Made by a program: the position numbers and the translations under genes | The notes under the pieces: model-generated | What the model was told of the DNA's origin: nothing | Seen by the model: the letters and a program-made list of their open reading frames with translations, nothing else | Databases searched by the model: none | Shown here: positions 24,001 through 36,635 of the stretch, one piece after another | How positions within the stretch are numbered: the first letter of the stretch is position 1 | Layout: each line of letters opens with the position of its first letter | Source: Sitta carolinensis | Taxonomy: Eukaryota > Chordata > Aves > Passeriformes > Sittidae | Assembly: GCA_032173965.1 (NCBI GenBank) | Contig: JAVUNC010000006.1 | Span: 34,133,870-34,197,869 of the forward strand | Length of the DNA: 64,000 nt | Direction: 5' to 3'

Positions 24001-27000
24001 CAGGTCATTGACTGGCTGCATAATGACACATTTCATACTTAAAGCACCCAGTCTGAAAAAAGACCTCATTCTAAGTCATGATGCTCACATCAGACTCCCT
24101 ACTTTCAACACCACCAACCAATATAGTAGTTTCATAGCACTGAAGCATCAAGTCCATTCTTGATGAACATTTTCTTAAACATCTTTCTTAAACATCTTCC
24201 ACATTAGAATCCAAATAAACACTTTTCTTTTTAGAGTTTTCAAGAAGGTTCAATGTATTTCATGTGTATCTTGAATTTTACATACTGAACTTAAATGTAT
24301 AAGTATTAAAATACATCGCTGTCTGAAATGTTAAGATGGCACTTACCCCCTATTGATTTGTGGGCACTACCATATCCTAAGCTGCACTTCTAGATCTTGA
24401 CAAGGATAATGAAACTTCAAAGCTGGAAAGAGATGAACATGATGAAGGGAGCTGTGTGATCAGGCGGTGATGAGAGTTTAGCTTATGCCAGATCAGTAGT
24501 ATAGAATAATGAATCAAATTGTCAAAACCAATATTGTATTAAAATGACATTATATTAAAAAGATACATATAAATATTCAAGGAAAAAACCTCTCTTTGCA
24601 TCAAAGTGGCAGTCAAGAAGCACAGTTTGGTAAAAGTACAGTATAGTTTTGGTAAAAGTTCTAAATGGATCTTGGGTCTGGCTTTAATAAGTAACATAAA
24701 ATTGTTAGTTGACATCTTCATTCAGTAAATACTTGTGCAGCACCACCACTTCTGAGGAATTAAGCAGATGGATATTACCTGATCAATTTGGCCCAGGATG
24801 ATTTAAAAAATATCTCATTACCAACACAATAACAATTTTCAAGAAACCCAGATTTGGAGGGTGAATTATTTTTTTATTAGAAATTGCGATCCCCAGTTGC
24901 CATATGAAGCACTAAGTCATTAACCATTTCTATGTGCTGTTCTCAGAGCACCAGTTCAACACAGGTGACTGAGGGCAATGCTGTGCTGATCTTTGCTGAG
25001 GTCGCTAGACTGGGTGGGGACCGGGTCTAAGCCTCATCTTTGTAACTGACCGTAAAGAATATGCTCAACTTCCCCCAAACTCCACAACTCCTGTAAGGAA
25101 AAAAGTATGTTGAGAGGAAGACATGAAGCAAGAAAAACGTAGTTCCAGACAAGATTTAATAAAGGGATTGCCCTGTGTTTCAGACTACTTGCATGATGAA
25201 CAGAGTAGCCTCTCTCCAGGCTATTCCTTATTTTCTTCCTCTTTGTCTACATTGTGCCTTTATGCCTTCCCTCCTCTCACTACTTGATGTATCTCTCAGT
25301 TGTACCTTAACCTCTTAAAATCTTAAGATTTTAAATCTTAAATGAGCTTTTTCTGTTCCTAGTGTGAGACAAAATAACTTCAGTAACTTCATAATACACA
25401 ATACATTCACAAATGTTTTCCCAGACTTGTAAGATTTAGACTCCTCTGACCCCACCTATACTCATAGGTGAATACATATCTATATCTAAATATCTCTTTT
25501 AATACTACAGACAGGCTTGACTTAAGCATAGTTTTTTATTTCATTCTTCATTTCTGACAGTGGAACCACCAACCAGCCTTACAAAGTTATATATCTTACA
25601 AGCTACAGTTTATAAAGTGTTTTTACAATCTGCAGAACATAACCTCTTTATGGAAAAAGAAGGAAGAGCAGTAAGGGAAATATTTTATATTATCTAAGAG
25701 CTTTCAAAATGAAAAAGTGAGTCTGTAAATTTCACAGATATTTAAATGTGAACATAGATTCTTTACAGGCCCACACTGTAAATTATTCATTACCCAAGAA
25801 AATGGAAAAAATGTCATTTAGGTGTCAGAGAGATTACACTTTGAGATGCAGTGGGTGGGTCCATACTGCTGTGCTAAACCACACCAGATAAAAACGAATC
25901 AAGAAATTATGTAATAACACAAAGGATTAAAACATTCTTCAGAAGTGTCAGTGTGACTACTTTGCCTTCACACATATCAAGTGAATTAATGAAACAGAAG
26001 TAAAAAAATAGCATTTCTGTGGTTTTAAAAATGGAACACATGAGAATACACAGCCTGTAAAAAGTATGGGTGGTAAGGGTAATAAACAGGTTTGAACACT
26101 GCAAAGTAGTTAACACCAATTTCTGGGATTATGAATTACAGGTCTGTTCCTCCAGCGGCGCTGACAGACTAATAAAACCATGGTTTAATGCAGCGTAATC
26201 TAGAGACTTGCTTGCAATGAGCCCAAAGACTCTTACGAAATACAACCTTGCATTGCTTAGATGACTTTTGTCCTATTTTCAGTTTAAAGTTTGATAATAA
26301 GAATGGGTGGTGGCATGTGGTGGCAGGATCATGGGCCAAAAAAGTGTAAGGGTCACTGCTTAAAACTGCTGGGCAGAGTTTTTTAGATATTGTCATGCAG
26401 ATACCTTAGCCAAAGCTACTGCTGCACGAACAGGAACAGCAGGGTAACCTGAAACATGAGCCAGCCCGTGGGCTGCCTTTACCAATACATAATGGAAAGT
26501 AATCTAAACTAATTATAATCTAACAAACTCTTTGTGTACTATGCCTTGCCCTAGTATGAATATGGTTATAGAGGCTTTTTAACGTAAACACACTTTAAAT
26601 GACCTGCTGTTTAATCATCAAGTTGATTTGAAATTCTGCCAGCAGACTTCTGTGAAAAGCACAAGCTTCTCTGAAAATTTAGTCCACTTGATTTTCCAAC
26701 AGGGTCTCTCAGTTACACTTGTGATTTTTTATCTGAAGAATCAATTAATAATCCTTTTTCTTCCCATTTTGCTATGAATCATTTTAAAGCACAGAAGATC
26801 TTTGTGTATCATTCCAAAAGGGGAGTGTGTTCTGTAATTTCAGGCAATAGTTCATCCAGCAAATTATTATTTAACTTTATATTTGAAATACAGGGTATTT
26901 GTGTTTGAAGTTTATGCACCTTTAGATGAGGGCTGCAAATAGAAATTTAAATTAGCTTCCATTAGTGTTCTTTCTGCTGCTTAAAGTAGCCACCCTGTAC

Positions 27001-30000
27001 TTGAGATCCTGCAGATTATGTTAGGGTGAGAAATTGATGATAGAATCAATGTGTCTTTAATGCAATCTTGTTTATTTGCAATAAAGGTACACAACATCTA
27101 TTTTCTCTCAGTATAATAAGAACAAATGACAGAAAGCAATTACCGGTTTCAAAGCTGCCATTTCAAACAGCACTCTATGCTGCTGCAACCACTGCATTGG
27201 TATTACTTTACACTCAGCTTCTGCTCTGGGACAAAATAAACTGTTTCCCAGGTGGAGAAATATGGGCAGAGAGTAAAGAATCAGGCCCTGCCTTTTCAAG
27301 GGCACAACCTATGCAAGATCCCAGTCGTTCGGGCTTTTTTATCCTGCAAAGGATAAGCCCTCACGACTTCACACACTCTTCCAACCCCTTGGGTCATATC
27401 CTAAAACCCACATTCCCGCCTCATTACCTTTCAAATACATATGACCAACAAGTTTTAGAATAGCCACCTCATTTACATGAACCTTTGGCAAGACACAAGT
27501 ATACACATAAGAGGAGACTAAGAAATTCATCAAGATTTAAAAATGCTACATTCATGCCTTGAACTTTGCTGGCAGGAATACTCACCAGTAGCAAGAAGAG
27601 ACTGCAAATAATCCACCAAAGGTTGTTTTCAGATAAAATGACAAGAAATGCTTATTCAAATTCAAGAAATTGAAAAAACCAAAGAAGGCATGAGGATGGT
27701 ATTTAAATATTGTTTCCCAATCTATGCTAAGCTACAGATCTTTAGAATTGCTCCACGATTCTTTGGGCTGGCTCAGATACTAGTTCTCTATCTTGGCCTC
27801 TTCTGGCACCAAGACAGTGTAAGAAAGTAGGGTACCTTGCTGCAGACCACCAGTGTCAGCCTCTCCCACACCCCTGTGGCAGCACTGGCCAGCTAACACT
27901 GCACACAGCAGCCAAGATGATGGGCATTGGCTGGACAAAAACTCCTAAAGAGAGGGAAATTTTTCTTCCCTGTCTTATTCAGAAGGAAAGAAAGTGGAAG
28001 TCCATAGGACAAAGTACAGTGACTTGTAGTGCTTTGTTGGTAAGGCAACAGCCACAGGTGCTCGTTTAGATAAGAACATATGTCACCAACTAGGTTACAC
28101 CCAGTCCATCATGCATGGTCACAGGGCTGATGTGGTGCTCATTCCTACCAAGGAATTCCATCTGAAAGTAAGCAGGTAAGTGATGTTCTGCTACCTACAC
28201 ATCATAAAAATAGAACCATGCTCTCAAAAAACACACCATGTTCCTGCTGTCAGGTCTTTCAGACTACCTCCAGGATTATGCCATTCCTTTTGTGTTTATA
28301 TGTCTCCCAGCAGGTGCTGTCACTGCACCCACCACTGCTCACCTAGCAATTCTCCTCAGCCATGGTCACTAAAGAAATGATTCCAGTCCACATGTTTACA
28401 CAAACTTAGCATCCTTGAGATGTGGGTGTCTCAGTCTGCTGTGTGTGGGGAACTTCCAGTGAATTGTACCTGTCCAAACTACCAAGAACAAACATCCCTG
28501 CCTCCACATATACCTGTGATGAAGAGCTATTAACTTTCATTGTTCCACTGCTTCCTTCAACTCCTAGACCAAGAAGTACTAGGAAAAACTCCTAAGGATA
28601 GTGTCATTTCCCTGATGAACCTCCAGGCTTAAGCAGTGCTATACGGATAATCAGATGAATCTGTGGCAGGATCTCCAAGAATACCTCATTGCAACTTCCA
28701 GGAGTAAGTATAGGTAAATTGCTGTTAGCAACTGTACTATGTGAGAGCAAATGGTCTGCATTTGGACTGCTATTTTGCCTTGGAGCATCCACACTGCCCA
28801 CATAATAAATGTTAATTTGCATCAAGGATACATGGACAACTTTGTCCTGCAGCATCCATTCTATCTTGAAAGATGCCAAGTTGCGGACCAATTATGGCTG
28901 CATTACTGTGCTTTCATTAATGTATATCTGACAACTGAGGTATTATGTGGTGACTATAGTTGTCATGATGATCTGGAAACTGCCCTCAATGGTCTGTTTG
29001 GTGCAACCAGGCACCTGCAGACACATTTGTCCTCTCTCTGCAAGAGCTTAGGGTGTTTGACCAACACTTGGTAGAGCAGGACGATGAGAAGGAATAGCAA
29101 ACAAGGAATAGCACTATCAGTAACTAGACATATACTCCAAGGCTGACAATTCCACAATCCTTTTGGAGAAGAGACTGCTGCTTTGTCCCTAGTGAAGATG
29201 CCCAAGCTCAGAAAACCACAGATGCTACATATTTATTTGGTAGACTGCATCACAGACCCCATAAATAATTGATAATCATCACCATATCTGAACTTGCGAA
29301 CAAGAACTTGTAGAATGAATGAGTTATAATCATGAACAGTCAAAGCTCCTTGTGGTTGGTCCAAATTAAGATCTCTACATCATTCCTAACTCTTCTTCCC
29401 TGACTATACAGAGAAAGTATGAAACTCTACAGCATGTGAAGCTTTGAGGACCTCAGCTGCACAGTAATGTGAGTGATGGAAGACCTGATGAGGTGGCAGT
29501 TCAACCAAGCTACATTGACCTAATTGTCCAATCATCTGCAGGAATTATGAATTAACTAATTTTATAGGCAAGTGGCAATCATGCTGACCATGGAAAGAGA
29601 CCTTCAGCAAGTGGTGTGTTGGTGCTGCAGAGTGCTAACTGTTACTCTTACCATTTCTGAACTCAAAACAGTCATTCAAGACCAGTATATGACGTAATTG
29701 CACTGGGCAACTATCCTCATCCATCACAGCAACTCTTGGCAAAGAAGAGAATGTTATGCCTGCATAAAAGAAAGGTGGGCTTGAATTGAAGCATTGTGTT
29801 CTGAAAAGAAAATTCCCAATTACCTTACTTTTAAGGGCCTGAAAGGACACAGGCCCTTATTGAACTGTCCTGGGCAGCCTGATCCCACAGCATGTGGGTG
29901 TTTCTGATGCAGTCACACTGTCACAGCACCCTCAGAGCATCACCACTGGTGGCAGAAGTACCATGGCTGTGCAGCAAGTGCAAGGGAGCAGCTCAGGGGC

Positions 30001-31154
30001 TCTGCTCTGCTGTTGGTCCCAGCACAGGCCACGTGAAGAACTTCACATCTAAGTTCTTGGTGACAGATTAGAACAGGTAAACACTCTCACTCTGTAGCTA
30101 TTCAGTGCCTTACATAATTATATACAATACCACTGGGTCCAGCGCAGTTACTGTGGGCAGACTGAGCATCTCAAACCACTGTGTTCATGAGCAATAACAG
30201 CAAAGAGTTCAAGATGTTGAGAAAACACAGTTGCCTTTCTAGCTCACAGAGTTAATCCTGAAATTTTACTGCTTTTCCCTATGTTCCATGAATAGTGTAA
30301 GATCTGTACACATATCACCCTCAAACCTTTTATTACCATTAAAACTTCTTTTTAAAAAGCAGTTTGGTCTTGAAAGAGATTACTCATAATGCTGCAACAC
30401 CAGTTAGCTGGCTTGAAAGGGATGCTGTTGCCATAATTTTGATTTTCATTACCAAAGAATACGAAGGAAAATGTTTTACACTTTTATCACCTCATTTTAT
30501 ATCTTAAAGATATAAATAAGCGATAGTGATTGGTATCTTGATGTGCTCTAATTCAAAAATTGAGCCTATATTTTGTATAGAAGCAACACAAAACAAAAGT
30601 TTAAGTTTTTACTATTATTATTCTTTTTTAGAGTTTTGTTCCCAGACACGGTAGATGTAAATATGCCTAAAGCCTTACCACAGAGCTTACAGTTTAAGGA
30701 CTCAAACCTCTAGTACTTCTATGAATACAAGTAAAAGAGATAAGCAGATAATTAGTCCCACTGAGCTCGAAGACAGATGAAGTGCCTAAACATTTGCTGT
30801 ATTGTACTTAGCTGCATACATATTTGCATACAAACCATATCCTATATGCAGAGTTAATGTAAAGAAAGATGTGATAGAAAAGTTAGCATAAAGACAGGAA
30901 AATATATAAGCAATATACTTGCTTTTTATAAACATGTGAATGTAAGAAGCTAACAACCTTGAAATAAGTTATAACTAGTACTGATGAACCATACAGTTCA
31001 GAAATAAGGTTTAGCTCTGGTTTTGTCTGCTTAGCAACCATTGATCCTTTTTCCTCCTTTCTGTATACATGCCAGATAGGAAATTGTAATAACATACCAT
31101 AAAATTCCATATCCCACATCTGGAATTTGATAGGACAAATTGATAGCACAATTT

Positions 31155-31382
31155 ATATCTTTAAACTGAAAGAGGGTAGGTTTAGGTTACATATTGAGAA
31201 GAAATTCTTTCCTGAGAGGGTGGTGAAGCACTGCCCCAGGCTGCCCATCTCTGAAGTGCTCAAGGCCAGTTTGAAAGAGACTAAGAAACTTGGTCTAGTA
31301 GAAAGTGTCCCTGTCCATGGCAGAGGGATTTGAACTAGATAATTTTCCAGGTCCCTTCCAACCCAAACCATTCTCTGATATC
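31155..31382 (+). mobile_element. CR1 LINE 3' fragment
   Basis: The CR1 tail is recognisable in order: AAACTGAAAGAGGGTAGGTT, GAAGAAATTCTTTCCTGAGA, GCCCATCTCTGAAGTG, TTGGTCTAGTAGAAAGTGTC, CATGGCAGAGGG and CAGGTCCCTTCCAACCC. It stops at CCATTCTCTGA with no clear octamer array, so it is diverged. It lies in the DGLUCY 5' intron. Confidence 0.88.
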
Positions 31383-33083
31383 CCTATTCAGGAGGCACTT
31401 TAAAAGAGTAACTGTTTTTGTTCTTGGACTTTTTTTTCACATAACTTATTATAAATCCTAAGTATGGGGAGTGTGCTAAGTTTTAGTTTATTTTGTTTTC
31501 AAATGAGAAAAGACTCTTGGCTTGTTTGAGCATTAGTTTTTGACCTGGCTGAATTTTCCTCCTCTGAAATGGATTTTCAATTTACATTATATTATAGAGA
31601 CTGAATTATTATAGTTTTATGGTAAGTTAATATATACATAAAGTGCAAATAATTCAAAAAATTATTAAAACAGTATTCTTCAGAAGACAAAATTAAAGCT
31701 ACATCTAGCCTAGTGTCCTGACTTCAATAGTGATCAATAATGCATACCCTAAGAAAGAGCTCAAAAGCAGAGTAAACATTCGCAAAATCTAGCCAGTTTA
31801 TCCTTCCAGCATTTCATGACCTCTGGCTCAGAAGCTTTAGAGCTAAGGAACATTTCTTTGTTTGTATAAGTTAATGTAAAAACTGATATCCAAGTGGACT
31901 TTATCCCATATAACTGGGATAAGTTATTGCTTGCAGCGTTTCATATGGATTTCACCAGCTTCCTCCTAAATTATTTTACTTGGAAAACTGTCTAGATGCA
32001 ACTGCTAAGAATTTTGTATGGACTGTTTCATTACCATTCCACTTTCAAAGCAAATATATTTAAAATTAACAAAACTGTCTTTGTATTAGAATGCAATCTA
32101 CAAACACAGGCATTCCTTTAATCCTAATTCCATAAATATATTTCCTCTTGAGACGAGCATCTTAAATGAGTGTTCCAGTAATTATCAGCAGTATCTCATC
32201 CCAAAGAAGGGTCAGACACACAGTATATGCAGTGACAAAAGACAAGATAAATTAAAGCACTCAGCAGCTTGCATTAATGTGCTCTAAGTCTAAATGTACA
32301 ATTAAAATAAATCATTCAGATTTGAAAAACAACTCTGAAAAGCTGCAGGGATTTTCTCCAAAAATTTAGTCAAATGCGTGACTCTGATTGTGGGAGAAAG
32401 GGAGCAATAAGTTTGGTTCAAACCTAGGCCTATTTAGTTAGCTTCCCTTTAAATGTAATTTGTACAAAAACACATTTTTGGGGCCACCTGGAGTTTTGAA
32501 GATGGAATATATATAGGAACAGAGTTTCTGGACAGAAAAGAATAAACCTACAGAATGGATATTTGTTCAGGTACTTGGAAATATAACCAAACAAAAATCA
32601 TATAGAGCAAGGTGTATTTTATGATATATTGCTGTATCCTAACTACTAGGAAATATTTTTAATAATATGCAAAGATAGAAAACATTATGGTTTGAATACA
32701 GGACCACGGTGTTTCTCATTACAGATTGAAAAGAGAGGATTTTAATCTGTTAAAAGGAAGACAAACAGGCATCAGTTACTAGAAACCACTGTGATTTCCA
32801 GTCAGACTGATGGAGCAGTAGGAGACTGCTATTAAAAAAAGTAGTTACTACTACTAAAACATTTGAAGAGATGATGGTACCTAATGACTTTCAAACTCCA
32901 TTCTCTACTGACAGATTTCCCTAATGGAAATTTCTTTTCTATCCTCATAATACTTGTCTTTATAAATTAACTGAGTTTGACATAGAACACTTGCTATTCA
33001 AGGCTGATTTTGAATCTATTAAGCACTTCAAACTGCAGATATACGAGATATACAATCATTGTGTCCATGGGAAAATTATAATC

Positions 33084-33140
33084 ATACATCAGAAGTAATG
33101 CAAGCAAGTATCAAAATTATACATCAGAAGTAATGCAAGC
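33084..33140. repeat. Tandem duplication, 35-bp period
   Basis: A 22-base segment beginning ATACATCAGAAG at 33084-33105 is repeated exactly at 33119-33140. The bases before each copy (AAAATTAT) also match. It is a recent-looking local duplication in the DGLUCY 5' intron. Confidence 0.9.
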
Positions 33141-35389
33141 TAACCAGAGCATTAAAATATAAGACTGAAAAGAAGTGAGACTTTCCTGCTAGAGATCAAA
33201 GACATAGTTTACCTGAAGGCATTTAAAATAATATGAAACTATATATAAAAATAAGCAAATCTGTGTCCTCTGCATCAAACAATAAACATGCTTTCTCCCC
33301 CCCTCCCTCTGTTTAGTGGAACGTTTATAAAGCAAACATTCCGAGTAGATCCAGCTTCAGTTTGGATAATATTACACAATATTCTCCACTCCTTTTGAAG
33401 GAGGAAAATATTGTGATTTGTACTTGCTTTCAAAATCTAGACAAAAAAAAGTATATACATGTATATAAATAATATATATGCAATCATTCCATGGTTGATC
33501 ACATAAAGCAAACTGTTTCAAATTAAACAGTTATTTCAAGACTGAATAAATTTAACAGAATAAAAGTCCAAAATGTGAACCTTATAGATCAAAGAATAGA
33601 ATGATCAGTACGTGACTTTTCCATGGTTACTAAGTGTACAAAAAATAATTACATTAAATAAAGTGCATTAAGTGGGCATTATTTAGGACATAAACTATGT
33701 ATATTAAAAATAGCTAAGAATATTAACAGAAATGCATCTACTTTCAGTGACTTTGGGTTCATGAGCTCTGCAGAAATCAAGCATCTGAAATGTCTTTCTT
33801 AAAAATAAACAGGAATAGAGAGGATACCACACTTAGAGACGGCCCATTTTGTACACGATAGACACATACTTCTGATGGACAACGAGCTTCCGACCTTTAT
33901 AGTATTTATCAGTTTCAGTGAAAAAATCAAAGTTTTCCCAGTTGTATTCTAAGGGCTTTCATCATAGCACATTAATAAGAAATTTTGGGGGGCACCTTTT
34001 TGTTCTGAGTATGCACCTTGCTCAGCACGAAGTCTGTATCTTGTCCAGCTATAGCAAGGGCTCTTCAGCACTGTGATATAATCTCTTATCTGCACTGAAC
34101 ACTTGTCCTGTCAGTAAAGCTCTCAATTTGAGATTGCAACTTTTGCTGAAAATAGCCTTGATACCACCAATAAAATAACATTTAGAATTAATTCATTAGA
34201 TCTTTTTGTAATAAATCAGAACACACTCATGGCTTCTTTGAAACAACTCATGAATATTGGGGATAATTTGATGGCTGGAATATTTATTGCATTAATATGT
34301 TGAGTTAATAGGTAAGTAAGACAATCAAATAATCAGGAAAGACAAGAGTTAAGTTTCTTCAAAGTAAATAGATGAGCATTACCAGTGAACACTCTACAAA
34401 CAAGGGGTGGTATGATTATAAAGAAAATGGATAGGCAGACTTTCTTTAAATGTTTTGGTTTTATGGTTATTCTAGAAAAGGCTGTGGTTTAATAAATATA
34501 TGACTTCTATATTAGTCACATTTAAGAATTGCAACAAGAGTAAAGGTTACAAAACCAAACAAATCAATAAGGCCAAACCATATTAAATTGTAGCCAAAAG
34601 ATTTAGCTACCTAAGAGGATGCACTGTCAAGCATCAGCATAGAGGGGTAAAAGCAATAATAGGAACAGACAAGTGATGATATGAGAGACGCTTAACATCA
34701 CCTTCAGCTGTGACAACAACATCCTTAACTCTGTAATTGAAGGCAAATGGATGTCACTGCTACCGCAGCAGAGGCAGGGAGTGGGGGGAAGGCTGCTCTC
34801 CTGGGGTGTGTGGGTGGTGTGAAGGCATTTACTTCTGCAGACAAAGAGAGGCACTGGAAAGATTAGGCAACTGTTGTCTTAGAGGAGGCATGATTACTTT
34901 TACATGGCACATCCAAACTCAGAAAGAGTATATAAAAGGCCACAAAAAACATGGGTATGGTCTGCCTTGAGACACAAGATTAAATAAGGGATTAACACTT
35001 GCTGCATGTCAAAGCAGTGAGACTGATGATTTCCTCAGAAACCCTCTCTATCTCTTCCTTATACATCTATCAAAGGACAGTGTTCAGGGACTGCAGTGGG
35101 TTCCTGTCCAAAGTCAAATGATTTATATTTTATTGTTTTAGTACTTGTTATCCAAAAGTAATTATTTTATTTTTTGCATAAACCAAACCAGTACCTCCAC
35201 TAATCACAGTTTTCTAAAGAAAAATACTGTCACACAGTGGTACAGTTTAATCAATTTGTTATCTGAAGAAGCAGGAAAATAATGGCAAACATATCAAAAC
35301 TCACTACGGCCAAAACCAAATTCTTGGGTGGGACAACATTATAAGGCCATGACATGTTATAGATAGATACATTTTTCTGTGCTGCTGGC

Positions 35390-35965
35390 TTGAAACCTTT
35401 CGTGTGTGTGTGGAAGAGGCAGGTCAGGCCTTTCCCTGGCGGGGCAGTGCCCTGTCCCACACACCCCCTGGGTCTGTATCCCACCCCAAGGCGGCCACCA
35501 ATCCCTGAGACAACAGAGGCAACGCTCCAACCTGCCCCTGGAGCTCCCAGGCCAGCTCCTGAGAGGCTGAATGACCGGAGTCCCACCAGGGGGAAGGGCC
35601 CAGGAAGGCCAAGGGGTATTTAAAGCCAAACATAAGACAAGCACATGTTTTGACCTCCCTTCTCTTAGAATTTCTATTAGTTGAACACTGCTGGAACCCA
35701 GGAGTTGGTAGCTGTATTTGTTCTATTCAGTATCTTTTCCCTCTTTCTTCTGATTCCCTCTTTTTAGAATCTTGAGTAACTTAAAACTGAATGGGCTTTG
35801 AGTTTGCTAAGTTGAATGGGTGAAGTTAATACCTTGAGAAGTGGTTTATGTTAACTGAATGCTGCTCTAAACCTTTTGACAAGGTTCTTTGATTTTCTAG
35901 ATTTGCCAGTAAAGTCTATTTTGCTGATCTCTTGAGAATATCTTGTCAGTCTGAGATTGATTCTC
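35390..35965 (+). mobile_element. Possible second, unrelated LTR
   Basis: A GC-rich block (35410-35615) leads into GGGGTATTTAAAGCC, a TATA-like box near 35615-35625. This is followed by about 300 bases ending TTTGCCAGTAAAGTCTATTTTG (split here only by my reading), a motif I associate with the end of some bird LTRs. The pattern of GC-rich U3, TATA, AT-richer R/U5 fits an LTR. No flanking duplication was found and the ends are approximate. It could instead be unique DNA with a GC-rich patch. Confidence 0.35.
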
Positions 35966-36040
35966 CCATGAATCTAACTCAAAGTACATGAACTATCATA
36001 AGCCCTGTTAAAAGTCTCATCAAGTGAGTTGCTTAGGGCC

Positions 36041-36045
36041 TTACA
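36041..36045. repeat. Target-site duplication, left copy (TTACA)
   Basis: Identical to 36631-36635 on the other side of the solo LTR. The 5-bp length is consistent with ERVL/ERV-type integration. Confidence 0.7.
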
Positions 36046-36630
36046 ATTGGTTTTGGCTGGGGCAGAGTTAATTTTCTTCACAGTGGCTGGTATGGGGCTA
36101 TGTTTTGGATTTGGCTGAACACAGTGAGGACAACAGAGATGCTTTTGTTATTGCTGAGCAGGGCTTGCACGGAGCTAAGGACTTTTTTGCTCTTCCTACT
36201 GCCACGCTGGCAAGGAAATTAGAAGTGCATGAGAGGCTGGGGGAAGACACAGTCAGGGACAGGCGACCCAAACTGACCAAGGGGATATTCCAGACTATAT
36301 GGCATCATATTCAGTACATAAAGTGGGTGAAAGAATGAGAAAGGCGGGGCGAATTTGGAATGACAGATTTCATCTTCCCAAATCACCATTACTTGTGATG
36401 GGGTCCTGCTCTTGTGGAGATGGCTGAACATCTGCCTGCTCATGGGAGTCAGTGAATTAATTCCTTATTTTGCTTTGCTCATGTGTATGGCTTCTGCTTT
36501 CTCTATTAAACTGTCTTTATCTTAACCCATGAGTTTTCCAGCTCCTACCTTTCCAGTTCTCTCCCTGATCCTGCTGGTGTAGCAGTGAGTGAGCGTGTGG
36601 ATGGGCTTGGTGGGGGTTAAAGCAAGACAG
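36046..36630 (+). mobile_element. Solo LTR of an avian endogenous retrovirus
   Basis: A 585-bp block starts ATTGGTTTTGGCTGGGGCAG and ends GGTTAAAGCAAGACAG. It is flanked by the same five bases (TTACA) at 36041-36045 and 36631-36635, which fits a target-site duplication. It carries a CATAAAGTGGG-type core promoter region near 36320 and an ATTAAA poly(A) signal near 36505. It matches, as I recall it, a very common bird LTR family. No internal viral genes lie on either side, so it is a solo LTR left by recombination. A 77-codon open frame inside it (36105-36338) is not a gene. Confidence 0.85.
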
Positions 36631-36635
36631 TTACA
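36631..36635. repeat. Target-site duplication, right copy (TTACA)
   Basis: Identical to 36041-36045; the two copies frame the solo LTR exactly. Confidence 0.7.

Noticed and set aside
35390..35640. GC-rich patch as a possible second promoter or exon
   Set aside because: No splice sites with conserved coding phase and few CG dinucleotides compared with the real island; an LTR explains it better.
36105..36338. 77-codon open frame in the 36 kb LTR
   Set aside because: It lies wholly in the LTR, is not part of any known LTR-encoded protein and has no supporting signals.
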